DNA of 50,722 nt, taken from contig JAUJNG010000028.1 of assembly GCA_030448265.1 (NCBI GenBank), forward strand, positions 1-50,722, given 5' to 3'. Made by a program: the position numbers and the translations under genes. The DNA comes from Abditibacterium sp. (lineage in GTDB: Bacteria; Armatimonadota; Abditibacteriia; Abditibacteriales; Abditibacteriaceae). This document shows positions 23,009 through 30,411 of this stretch, piece by piece. The notes under the pieces are model-generated. The model saw nothing but the letters and a program-made list of their open reading frames with translations, made no database searches and was not told where the DNA came from. Within the stretch, counting starts at the first letter, position 1. Each line of letters starts with the position of its first letter.

Positions 23009-23278
23009 ATGGCGAAACCCCAACGCTCTCGCAAAATTTTGAAACCGCTCAAAGGCAAGCGGCCCACCTACACCGATGAATTCGTCTTCGGTCTCAACTA
23101 CAAAGGCGCGTCACAACTCAAGCGCTTCGTCACCGACCGAGGCAAAATCCTCTCGCGCCGCAATTCGGGCCTGAGTGCCAAACAGCAGCGCCACGTCGCC
23201 GAACAGGTGAAACTGGCGCGCTACATGGCGCTGCTGCACTACACCGCCGATCATCTGCGTAACTCGCAAGCGGCGTAG
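23009..23278 (+). CDS. rpsR: 30S ribosomal protein S18
   Basis: The 89-residue protein contains the S18 core: YKGASQLKRFVTDRGKILSRRNSGLSAKQQRHVAEQVKLARYMALLHYT, with basic N-terminal residues. ACGGAGAAAATC precedes the ATG. It is separated from ssb by a terminator-like hairpin and two inverted repeats, so it may have its own promoter. Confidence 0.96.
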   Translation: MAKPQRSRKILKPLKGKRPTYTDEFVFGLNYKGASQLKRFVTDRGKILSRRNSGLSAKQQRHVAEQVKLARYMALLHYTADHLRNSQAA

Positions 23279-23280
23279 AT

Positions 23281-23366
23281 TGGGAATACGGAATACGGGA
23301 GACGGAAGTTAGAATCGCTCTAACTTCCGTTTTCCGTCTTCTGTCTTCCGTATTCCGTATTCTTCC
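23281..23366. repeat. Inverted repeat between rpsR and the ROK kinase gene
   Basis: GGGAATACGGAATACGGGAG pairs with the GTATTCCGTATTCTTCCC side across a TTAGAATCGCTCTAA centre. It fills the whole intergenic space, 2 bases from each gene. Confidence 0.85.
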
Positions 23367-23367
23367 C

Positions 23368-24318
23368 ATGTTTCTCGGCATTGATTTAGGCGGCACGACC
23401 TGCTCGCTGGGCTTGCTCGACGATGCCGGAACCATTCACGGCGCGTGCGAAATCGAGACGCGCCAGCATGACGCGCCCGATATTTTGCTCTCGCGCTTGG
23501 CTGAGGCCGCGAAATCGGTTTTGGAGAGCGCGGATTCGGCATTGGCAGTGGGAATCGGCGTGCCTGGGCCGGTCAAACACGCCGCCGGCGTTTGTGTTTA
23601 CGCGCCAAATCTTTCGGGCTGGAAAGATTTGCCCGTCGGCGCGATTTTGAGCGAAAAAATTGGCCTTCCGACCCATGTTCTCAACGATGCCAACGCTGCC
23701 GCGCTCGGCGAAGCGCGTTTTGGCGCGGGAAGGGGTTCGCACGACGTTTTGGTGCTCACTCTGGGAACCGGCATCGGTTCGGGACTGATTTTGGATGGCC
23801 AACTCCGATTGGGCGCGTCGGAGCGCGGTGCGGAAATCGGCCATATCACCGTTGATATCAACGACAAGCGCGGTAGCGCGGGCAACGTCGGCACGCTCGA
23901 AAGCGTGTGCGGGCGCGACGCCATCGTGTGGCGCGCGCTGCGCGCACTGACGTGGGGCCGCGACTCGCTTTTGCACTCGATGTGCCCCGATTTATCGGAA
24001 ATGACGCCGCGCCATCTCGCGCTCGCGGCGGAGCAGGGTGATCACGTCGCCAAACAAGTGTGGATGGAAACCGCAAGTTATCTCGCCGTCGGCATCGTGA
24101 ACGTGGTTTTGACCGCCGATGTGTCGCGCGTGGTGATTGCGGGCGGCGTGGCGCAGGTCGGCGAGCCGCTTTTCGGGCCGCTGCGCCACGCGGTCGCGGC
24201 GCGCACTTCGCGGCTGACTTTCGATGTCTCGCAAATCGTGCCCGCGCAGTTGGGGCCCAACGCCGGACTTATTGGCGCCGCGCAGTGGGCGCGCGAACGA
24301 GCGGCAAGCGCGGTTTAA
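23368..24318 (+). CDS. ROK-family sugar kinase lacking the zinc-binding cysteines
   Basis: The 316-residue protein has the ATP-binding motif GIDLGGTTCSLGLLD (residues 4-18), the substrate block NDANAAALGEARFGAGRG with catalytic Asp, and GTGIGSGLILDGQL. These define ROK glucokinase-like enzymes that phosphorylate hexoses. The usual CxCGxxGCxE zinc motif after GAEIGHITVD is replaced by GSAGNVGTLES, so three of the metal ligands are missing while the preceding His is kept. It may be a sugar kinase with altered stability or specificity. A strong terminator follows. Confidence 0.85.
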   Translation: MFLGIDLGGTTCSLGLLDDAGTIHGACEIETRQHDAPDILLSRLAEAAKSVLESADSALAVGIGVPGPVKHAAGVCVYAPNLSGWKDLPVGAILSEKIGLPTHVLNDANAAALGEARFGAGRGSHDVLVLTLGTGIGSGLILDGQLRLGASERGAEIGHITVDINDKRGSAGNVGTLESVCGRDAIVWRALRALTWGRDSLLHSMCPDLSEMTPRHLALAAEQGDHVAKQVWMETASYLAVGIVNVVLTADVSRVVIAGGVAQVGEPLFGPLRHAVAARTSRLTFDVSQIVPAQLGPNAGLIGAAQWARERAASAV

Positions 24319-24333
24319 AAGTGAAACTCAAAA

Positions 24334-24363
24334 AAAGGGCACTCAGATTGAGTGCCCTTTTTT
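24334..24363. terminator. Bidirectional intrinsic terminator
   Basis: AAAGGGCACTCA and TGAGTGCCCTTT form a perfect 12-bp stem with a 3-base loop, with T-runs on both strands. It separates the convergent ROK kinase gene and the hypothetical gene at 24388. Confidence 0.93.
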
Positions 24364-24387
24364 CGGTTTTCTGTCTGGGGTCGGCGC

Positions 24388-24792
24388 TTACTCTTCACCA
24401 ACCACGCCAACACGCAGTGGCCCCGAATCCAAGTTTTCAGCATGACTCCGAAAGAACTCCTTGGTTGCGTCATCGGCCGCGCCGTGAAATTCGAATTCCT
24501 TGGAAGGAACGTAAAGCGGAGCAATCTGTTCGAGGTGACTATCGGTGTCGAGGAACTGTTTGGAAAAGCAGAGAAGCGGATAACATTTCTCGCCATTGAT
24601 CTCCATCCAGTATTGGTCTAAGAAATTGCCCATTCCAAACCCAAAGCGAGAACAAATCTGTTGGCGAATTTCCACATCAGTCACACCCGAATCTTTGAGC
24701 GCCTCATTAAGTTCCATAGCCAAAACTTTCAGCAAGGCGTAACTCATTTCCCAATAGCGATCAGAATTTTGTTCGACGGCAAGATTTTCCAT
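24388..24792 (-). CDS. Hypothetical protein
   Basis: The 134-residue protein has no recognised domain, signal peptide or membrane segment. It is predicted helical at the N-terminus (DRYWEMSYALLKVLAMELNEAL) with a central GFGMGNFLDQYWMEINGEKCYPLLCF. A clear AGAGGAGC precedes the ATG at 24792. That ATG overlaps the TAA of an open, protein-like frame in 24795-24912 that has no start codon of its own, so a short upstream gene or a frameshifted remnant may exist there. Confidence 0.6.
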   Translation of the reverse strand: MENLAVEQNSDRYWEMSYALLKVLAMELNEALKDSGVTDVEIRQQICSRFGFGMGNFLDQYWMEINGEKCYPLLCFSKQFLDTDSHLEQIAPLYVPSKEFEFHGAADDATKEFFRSHAENLDSGPLRVGVVGEE

Positions 24793-24912
24793 TATGGTTG
24801 CTCCTCTTTCATTCCAGACAAAATGTCCTGTTGCCTAACTTCCACATCTTCATAAATCTCGGAAAGCGGCACGTTAATCTCGAAGTTCTCCAGCCGCAGT
24901 TCCTCACACGCT

Positions 24913-25443
24913 TTAGGCGGTTTCCAGCGCCGCTTCGACCAGAGGCAGCAGGCGCGAACGGTTCCACAAGCCTTCGCGGTTGTCGTGGAACTGCCCGTTG
25001 ATGAACAGTGTCGGCGTGCCGTGAACCCCAATTTCGCGCGCCGCGCGCACCGATTCTTCCACGGCCTGGCGCGTCTGCGGTGCCGCGAAAGCGACGCGAA
25101 ACTGCGCCGCATCGAGTCCGATTCGATGGGCATAATCGAGCAGTTCGCTTTCGTCGAGTTCGTATTGGTTTTCGAAGAGCAGATCGTGCATGGGCCAGAA
25201 TTTCTCGCCCGCCGCCTGCGCTGCGAGCGCGGCTTTGAGGGCGCGGGGATGAATGTCATCAAGAGGAAACTGGCGAAAAACAGTGGTGATTTGGTCGCCG
25301 AATTGGTTTTCCAGGCTTCGCAGCACCACATAAAGCGCGCCGGAATACGGGCATTCGAAATCGCCGTAATGCACGATGACAACGGGCGCGTCGAGGTCGC
25401 CGCGCACGAAATCGGAGGGGGAAAGGGGAGGGAGTTGGGGCAT
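24913..25443 (-). CDS. DsbA-family thioredoxin-fold protein with an incomplete CxxC
   Basis: The 176-residue protein has the DsbA/thioredoxin fold: VVIVHYGDFECPYSG (20-34), a helical insert with FWPMHDLLFENQ, and the cis-Pro region GVHGTPTLFINGQFHD. The active site reads CPYS instead of CPYC, so only the nucleophilic Cys remains, suggesting a reductase-, isomerase- or glutathione-type role. No signal peptide is seen, so it is probably cytoplasmic, like FrnE/Na+/H+-antiporter-associated DsbA proteins. It is divergent from the methyltransferase gene. Confidence 0.82.
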   Translation of the reverse strand: MPQLPPLSPSDFVRGDLDAPVVIVHYGDFECPYSGALYVVLRSLENQFGDQITTVFRQFPLDDIHPRALKAALAAQAAGEKFWPMHDLLFENQYELDESELLDYAHRIGLDAAQFRVAFAAPQTRQAVEESVRAAREIGVHGTPTLFINGQFHDNREGLWNRSRLLPLVEAALETA

Positions 25444-25513
25444 GGCGAAGAGCGGGCCGTTGCAAATTGCGGGCGAAACGAAGCGGCCCAGGGCAGCTTG
25501 TTAAAATCATGGC

Positions 25514-26749
25514 ATGAACGATTCGCTTTCGGCCCGCGTTTTTCAGGGCGACGCGCGCAATTTAAGTCCGCTTCAAGACGGCGAAATGGAATTGATCGTC
25601 ACGTCACCGCCTTACTGGCAAATCAAAGATTATGGCGCGCAACATCAGATCGGCTACAGTCAAAGTTTGCACGATTATCTGTTCGATTTGGAGCGGGTCT
25701 GGCGCGAGTGTTTTCGTGTTTTGCGAGCGGGCCGGCGTTTGTGTGTCAACATTGGCGATCAGTTCGCGCGCAGCGAAGTTTATGGTCGCTACCAGGTGAT
25801 TCCACTTCACAGCGAAGTCATTTCGATGTGCCAGGCCAGTGGTTTCGACTATCTCGGCAGCATCATCTGGCAAAAGAAAACCACGATGAACACAAGTGGC
25901 GGCGCAACGATTATGGGATCTTTTCCACACCCGCCTAATGGAATTGTCGAATTGGATTACGAACATATTTTGCTGTTCAAAAAACCAGGAGAAAGCGCGA
26001 AGATTGACGCTGCAACCAAAGCGAAATCGGCTCTTTCCAAACAGGAATGGAAACAGTATTTCGCAGGTCATTGGAATTTCGGCGGCGCGAGGCAACTGGG
26101 ACACGAAGCGACCTTTCCCGATGAACTGCCGCGCCGTCTTATCAAAATGTTTTCGTTTGCGGGCGAAACGGTTCTCGATCCATTTTTGGGAAGTGGCACG
26201 ACGGCTAAAGTCGCGTTAGAAACGGGACGAAACGCTGTTGGTTTTGAATTGAATCCCGATTATTTGCCCCTGATTCGGGAGAAACTCTGTCCCGCCCAAC
26301 TGGGTTTCGACGCTCACGCCGTCGAATTTTTGGAGGCGGCGGCGCTCCAGATTGCGGATGGTTCGAGCCGCTACCAACCGCACGTTGAAGACGCGTGCCC
26401 GTTGCGCGACGACAAACAGCTCAAAGCCAAGCGCGAAGCCGAGCCGCTCTGGAAAGTGCGAGAAATCGCGGGAGCGCGCGCCGTTCGGCTCGAAGACGGG
26501 CGCGAAATCGCCCTTTTGGGCGTGGAAGTTCCCCTGGAAAAGCGAGGCGAGGCGCGGGAGTATTTAGAAAAATCGGTGCGCGGCAAAGCGGTGCATTTGC
26601 GTTTCGAGGGCGGCGAAGATGAAGCGTATCTGCTGCTCAAAAACAAGATTTTTATCAATCGGAAAATGATCGAAGCCGGTCTTGCCATCGCCGCAACCGG
26701 CGATTATAAATGGCGCGCGAAGTTTCTCAAGGCACAAAACGGGGCATGA
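25514..26749 (+). CDS. DNA methyltransferase (N4-cytosine type) with C-terminal SNase-like domain
   Basis: The 411-residue protein has the catalytic TSPPYW (30-35) before the AdoMet motif DPFLGSGT (222-229), the order of class beta enzymes; SPPYW favours N4-cytosine methylation. The MTase domain ends near 265. Residues about 315-411 (VREIAGARAVRLEDGREIALLGVEVP...GKAVHLRFEGGEDEAYLLLKNKIFINRKMIEAGLA) follow the OB-fold pattern of thermonuclease/SNase-like domains, although the nuclease Arg/Glu residues are not clear. The stop overlaps the start of an MjaI-like endonuclease gene (ATGA), so this is the protective enzyme of a type II system. Confidence 0.87.
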   Translation: MNDSLSARVFQGDARNLSPLQDGEMELIVTSPPYWQIKDYGAQHQIGYSQSLHDYLFDLERVWRECFRVLRAGRRLCVNIGDQFARSEVYGRYQVIPLHSEVISMCQASGFDYLGSIIWQKKTTMNTSGGATIMGSFPHPPNGIVELDYEHILLFKKPGESAKIDAATKAKSALSKQEWKQYFAGHWNFGGARQLGHEATFPDELPRRLIKMFSFAGETVLDPFLGSGTTAKVALETGRNAVGFELNPDYLPLIREKLCPAQLGFDAHAVEFLEAAALQIADGSSRYQPHVEDACPLRDDKQLKAKREAEPLWKVREIAGARAVRLEDGREIALLGVEVPLEKRGEAREYLEKSVRGKAVHLRFEGGEDEAYLLLKNKIFINRKMIEAGLAIAATGDYKWRAKFLKAQNGA

Positions 26750-27327
26750 CCACACTTAAAATTCCTAACCGCGAGCTACAGATTTTGCTGGAAAACGAAC
26801 CGGCAGAGTTTCCAAAATACGTCACGCAGATCTTGAATCTTGCCAACCAGAACGCGGGCGGCACACGCCCCAAAGTCGTCGGCCAACTTTCGGAATTGAT
26901 TCAAAACTTCGATGGAGATTCAATTGACGAATGGAAAATTTACTATGGCGAACTCTATCCCAATGCTGTAGCAGACGCGACACAGAGAATCGCCGCGATG
27001 GTTGAGAACCTCAAAATCGCCATCAACCAAATTGACAGGCCAATGATCGAAACCTGGGTCAACGACTTGGTTTTCGTAAAAACGTTCATTGGTCTTCGTT
27101 TTCAAGGCGCGATACTGCGGAAAGTCGCCCAAGCAAGGGGCGAGGATTTTCGTCTCTCCACCACCGAGGAAGAAACGGTCGGCATTGATGGCTTCATTGG
27201 CGACAGACCAGTTTCAATTAAGCCCGAAACCTACCGTGTTATGGCCGCGCTGCCTGAATCCATTGGTGTGGACTTCATCTTCTACGCAAAGCTGAAGGAC
27301 GGCATTCGCGTGGAGTATGATTTTTGA
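26746..27327 (+). CDS. MjaI-family type II restriction endonuclease
   Basis: The 193-residue protein starts at the ATG overlapping the methyltransferase stop by 4 bases. The blocks GEDFRLSTTEEETVGIDGFIGDRPVSIKPETYRV and LPESIGVDFIFYAKLKDGIRVEYDF fit my recollection of the MjaI restriction enzyme family. In that family the E-x(n)-D-x(n)-SIKP stretch resembles a PD-(D/E)xK core, with Lys in SIKP. MjaI cuts CTAG; whether this enzyme does is inference. Pairing with an N4-type methyltransferase agrees with the MjaI system. Confidence 0.72.
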   Translation: MTTLKIPNRELQILLENEPAEFPKYVTQILNLANQNAGGTRPKVVGQLSELIQNFDGDSIDEWKIYYGELYPNAVADATQRIAAMVENLKIAINQIDRPMIETWVNDLVFVKTFIGLRFQGAILRKVAQARGEDFRLSTTEEETVGIDGFIGDRPVSIKPETYRVMAALPESIGVDFIFYAKLKDGIRVEYDF

Positions 27328-27366
27328 GATTCAGCGCTCCATCGGAAACGAGAAATCACCTTTTTC

Positions 27367-29013
27367 TCATTCGCTTTCCCGCTCAAAACACGAGTAATAA
27401 TACGGCGTGGCCGCTTCGAATTCGCCGGCGCAGGTGTCCACCATTTTGTAGGCCGGAACCAGGCCGAAACCCTTGCGACGCGCGCGAATTTCGAGTTCGT
27501 CCAACCCCGTGAGTTCCGCGAGATGCGCGTCGTGAAAGCCCATTTCGCGGGCCTGCGTCAGCAGTTCCAGCGTAAGCGCTTCCATCGTTTTACCCTTCAA
27601 GCGGCCTTCTAATTCGACAATCTTGGCGATGCGGCGCAAAAACCAACGGTCGATGCGCGTGATTTGAAAGATTTCCTCGACCATCAAACCGCGCCGCAGC
27701 GCTTCGAAAATCACGAAGAGGCGCTCGTCGGTCGGCACGCGCAGCTTTTGCTCCAATTCCATTTCGGTCAGCGCGCTCATGCCCTTGGCTTTGAGGCCCG
27801 TCACGCCGACTTCCAGACTTCGCAGCGCCTTCATCAGCGCGCCCTCGAAAGAGCGGTCGATGGCCATGACTTCGCCCGTCGCTTTCATCTGGGTGGTGAT
27901 GCGACGATCCGAAGTGCCGAATTTATCGAAGGGCCAGCGCGGGATTTTGCACACGATGTAATCGAGCGCCGGCTCGAAACAGGCGAGAGTTTTTTTGGTG
28001 ACGGCGTTTTGGATTTCGTCGAGGTGAAAGCCGATGGCGATTTTGGCCGAAACCCGCGCGATGGGATAACCCGTCGCTTTGCTCGCCAGCGCCGAACTTC
28101 GGGAAACGCGCGGGTTGACTTCGATGACGAAATACTTGCTGGAATTGGGATCGAGCGACAGTTGCACGTTGCAGCCGCCTTCGATGCCCAGCGCGCGAAT
28201 GATGTTCAAACTCGCGGTTCGCAGCATTTGATATTCCTTATCGGAAAGCGTCTGCGAGGGCGCGACCACGATGGAATCGCCGGTGTGGACGCCCATCGGG
28301 TCGAAATTTTCCATGTTGCAGATCGTGATGGCGGTGTCGTTGCCGTCGCGCATCACTTCATATTCGACCTCTTTCCAGCCGTTCAAATAGCGTTCGAGCA
28401 GAATTTGATGAATCAGTGAACGCTCCAAACCGGATTTAACGAATTGTTCGAGTTGTTCGTCGTTCCACGCGATGCCGCCGCCGGTGCCGCCGAGCGTATA
28501 GGCGGGCCGAATGATGAGCGGATAACCGATTTCGTCGCGGAAATGGCGCGCTTGTTCGGCGTTCTCGCACACCACCGATTCGGGCACCGGCTGGCCGATG
28601 CTTTTCATCATTTCTTTGAAAAGATCACGGTCTTCGGCCTTTTTGATGGAATCGAGCGGCGTGCCGAGCAGTTCGACATCGTATTTCTCCAGAATTCCGG
28701 CTTCGGCGAGTTGGTAGGCCAGATTGAGTCCGGTTTGACCGCCCAGAGACGGCAAAAGTCCGTCGGGGCGTTCTTTGGCGATGACCTGTTCCAGAAAGGG
28801 CAGGGTGAGCGGTTCGATATAAACCGCGTCGGCAGTTTCAGGGTCGGTCATGATGGTGGCCGGATTGGAGTTGACCAGCACCACGCTGACGCCTTCTTCT
28901 CGCAAAGAGGCGCAGGCCTGGGTTCCGGCGTAGTCGAATTCGGCGGCCTGGCCGATCACAATCGGGCCGGAGCCGATAACCATCACTTTGTTGATGTCGG
29001 GGCGTTTGGGCAT
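27367..29013 (-). CDS. carB: Carbamoyl-phosphate synthase large subunit, N-terminal half only (split carB)
   Basis: The 548-residue protein matches the first half of CarB. It starts MPKRPDINKVMVIGSGPIVIGQAAEFDYAG. The carboxyphosphate ATP-grasp domain includes LGGTGGGIAWN, the ENFDPMGVHTGDSIVVAPSQTL block and VIEVNPRVSRSSALASKATGYPIA, followed by the oligomerisation domain. It ends at VDTCAGEFEAATPYYYSCFERESE, exactly where the carbamate half begins in full-length CarB (about 1,070 residues). No continuation is found downstream, so the second half must be encoded elsewhere. Split carB is known in Methanocaldococcus and Aquifex. It is the last pyr-operon gene in the window. Confidence 0.92.
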   Translation of the reverse strand: MPKRPDINKVMVIGSGPIVIGQAAEFDYAGTQACASLREEGVSVVLVNSNPATIMTDPETADAVYIEPLTLPFLEQVIAKERPDGLLPSLGGQTGLNLAYQLAEAGILEKYDVELLGTPLDSIKKAEDRDLFKEMMKSIGQPVPESVVCENAEQARHFRDEIGYPLIIRPAYTLGGTGGGIAWNDEQLEQFVKSGLERSLIHQILLERYLNGWKEVEYEVMRDGNDTAITICNMENFDPMGVHTGDSIVVAPSQTLSDKEYQMLRTASLNIIRALGIEGGCNVQLSLDPNSSKYFVIEVNPRVSRSSALASKATGYPIARVSAKIAIGFHLDEIQNAVTKKTLACFEPALDYIVCKIPRWPFDKFGTSDRRITTQMKATGEVMAIDRSFEGALMKALRSLEVGVTGLKAKGMSALTEMELEQKLRVPTDERLFVIFEALRRGLMVEEIFQITRIDRWFLRRIAKIVELEGRLKGKTMEALTLELLTQAREMGFHDAHLAELTGLDELEIRARRKGFGLVPAYKMVDTCAGEFEAATPYYYSCFERESE

Positions 29014-29014
29014 T

Positions 29015-29374
29015 TTATAAATTTCGCTTTGGGCTTTGCTCAGGGAGTTCCAAAAAACGCGCTAAGTTGCGTTGAATGCGCGCCAGTCGTTCGGGCGCGA
29101 TTTCTCCCAGTTCGCCGAGAATGTCTTCGGGCACGAGGGTAACAAGATAAGCGGAGCGCACCAGCGAGGTTTGTTTGAGTCCGCTTGACGAAAAATCGGC
29201 GTCGGAGGACGCGATGATCTCATCCAGATCGGCTTCAAAGTTTTGCAGTAGTGTGGTGATGCCACACAACACGAAATCGCCATAAGGCGGCGCCATTTTA
29301 AGCAGCAGGGCCGGACGCGCTTTGAAATCGTTGCGCTGCGGAAGTTCGGCCAACACGATATCCCCTGGCTTCAC
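29015..29374 (-). CDS. PemK/MazF-like toxin
   Basis: The 119-residue protein has the MazF/PemK fold pattern: GDIVLAELPQRNDFKARPALLLK at the N-terminus, then GDFVLCGITT, and the C-terminal SSSGLKQTSLVRSAYLVTLV. MazF-like enzymes are RNA endonucleases. GTG at 29374 is chosen because it lies 6 bases after GAGGA and overlaps the antitoxin stop (GTGA); the TTG at 29380 is the alternative. The stop is 1 base before the carB start, so toxin and carB share a transcript. Confidence 0.8.
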   Translation of the reverse strand: MKPGDIVLAELPQRNDFKARPALLLKMAPPYGDFVLCGITTLLQNFEADLDEIIASSDADFSSSGLKQTSLVRSAYLVTLVPEDILGELGEIAPERLARIQRNLARFLELPEQSPKRNL

Positions 29375-29589
29375 CGGCAATCCTCAATGCTGTAGGACGG
29401 TTCCTCGTCGCCGTCCAGACGACTCAGCGACCGTTTGCCAAGGGCACTCCAAGCGCGGCGGAATTCGGTGTCGCGCTCGTCGCTGACGGCAAGCGTTACA
29501 ATTAGATCGGCTCCTGCGGGCAGATCGAACGCTTCGTCCAAACGGATGTGTTCCCCATCGAAATGGGCTTTCAAAGCGATGAGTGGCAT
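29371..29589 (-). CDS. Putative antitoxin of the MazF-like toxin
   Basis: The 72-residue protein begins MPLIALKAHFDGEHIRLDEAFDLPAGADLIVTL, a beta-rich N-terminus resembling small antitoxins of the AbrB-like/DUF2281 type, followed by an acidic, probably disordered tail that could bind the toxin. The ATG at 29589 is preferred because GGAGG at about 29601-29605 serves as ribosome-binding site; an ATG at 29607 would absorb it into the coding region. It overlaps the toxin start. Confidence 0.7.
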   Translation of the reverse strand: MPLIALKAHFDGEHIRLDEAFDLPAGADLIVTLAVSDERDTEFRRAWSALGKRSLSRLDGDEEPSYSIEDCR

Positions 29590-29693
29590 AGTTTGAGTTT
29601 CCTCCATTTTTCGTCGAATTCGGCGGCCTGGCCGATCACAATCGGGCCGGAGCCGATAACCATGACTTTGTTGATGTCGGGACGTTTGGGCAT
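29571..29693 (-). pseudogene. Duplicated 5' fragment of carB
   Basis: Bases 29613-29697 repeat 28933-29017 with two mismatches in 85. The copy encodes carB codons 1-27 (MPKRPDINKVMVIGSG...), then runs 13 foreign codons to a stop inside the antitoxin gene. The two copies are direct repeats flanking the MazF-like toxin-antitoxin pair. This looks like the scar of the cassette's insertion at the carB start, with the intact gene restored downstream. Confidence 0.92.
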
Positions 29694-29699
29694 TTTAGT

Positions 29700-30209
29700 T
29701 TAGGAAGCGAGCGAGCGACGGAGAGTCGCGGTCGATAAGTAGAGATGTTTGGGATCGTCCAAAAGCGGGAGAAAGTCGAACCGCGCGTAGAAGCGCAGCA
29801 GAGGGTCGTTGAGCGCCCACAACTCCAGAGCAGCGACACCGATTTGAGTGGCAACTTCCAGCGAAATTTCCAGAGCGGCGCCCATCAAAACATCGCCCAA
29901 ACCTTGACCCTGAAAAGGGCGGTCAACCGCAATCCGGCCCAAATGGATGGTGGGCACATCGCGCGGCCAGCCGCGCGCTACCCGTTTGGGGAAATCGGTG
30001 ATGTTAGCTTCGCCCGCGCTCAAACTGAAAAAGCCGCAGACACGCGCTTGATCGGGCCGAACGGCGACATAAACCCGCGCCGAATCGTTTTCGACATTTT
30101 GCCGCGCATAACGCTTCAAATATTCATCGAGCGAAGTTTCGCCACAACTGAACTGAGTTTTATCGTGCGAGGGGGAAAGCGGCTCGATGAAAAAAGGAAC
30201 ATCCGCCAT
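29700..30209 (-). CDS. GNAT-family acetyltransferase toxin (TacT/AtaT-like)
   Basis: The 169-residue protein begins with the toxin-type N-terminus FFIEPLSPSHDKTQFSCGETSLDEYLKRYARQ. It has the acetyl-CoA site LGRIAVDRPFQGQGLGDVLM (R-x-F-Q-G-Q-G-L-G) and the catalytic Tyr in LLRFYARFDFLPL. TacT-type toxins acetylate aminoacyl-tRNA. The start overlaps the end of a DUF1778-like antitoxin gene (TAATG), supporting a toxin-antitoxin pair. Its stop lies 6 bases before the duplicated carB start, suggesting it once directly preceded carB. Confidence 0.88.
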   Translation of the reverse strand: MADVPFFIEPLSPSHDKTQFSCGETSLDEYLKRYARQNVENDSARVYVAVRPDQARVCGFFSLSAGEANITDFPKRVARGWPRDVPTIHLGRIAVDRPFQGQGLGDVLMGAALEISLEVATQIGVAALELWALNDPLLRFYARFDFLPLLDDPKHLYLSTATLRRSLAS

Positions 30210-30394
30210 TAACGGCGCACCGCCATTGCGCGATAGCGCGCGACGGCTTTTTTAAGCGCCTCGTTGGGTTCGGGCGGGTTTTCCAGCATTTCGATGAGCC
30301 GAATCGAATCGCGCTCCGAAAGCGGCTTGGCCCTTTCGGTGTCGTCGGGGGGCTGTTCGTTGGATTGAGTTTCGGGTTTTTCGATGATGGCCAT
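30209..30394 (-). CDS. Short DUF1778-like antitoxin lacking the DNA-binding part
   Basis: The 61-residue protein contains LSERDSIRLIEMLENPPEPNEALKKAVARYRA, the C-terminal toxin-binding segment of DUF1778 (TacA-like) antitoxins. The family is normally about 90 residues, with an N-terminal ribbon-helix-helix; here it is replaced by a Gln/Pro/Glu-rich stretch. It could neutralise the adjacent GNAT toxin but probably cannot bind the operon promoter. Confidence 0.75.
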   Translation of the reverse strand: MAIIEKPETQSNEQPPDDTERAKPLSERDSIRLIEMLENPPEPNEALKKAVARYRAMAVRR

Positions 30395-30411
30395 TGGAAG
30401 TTTCCTGTGCT

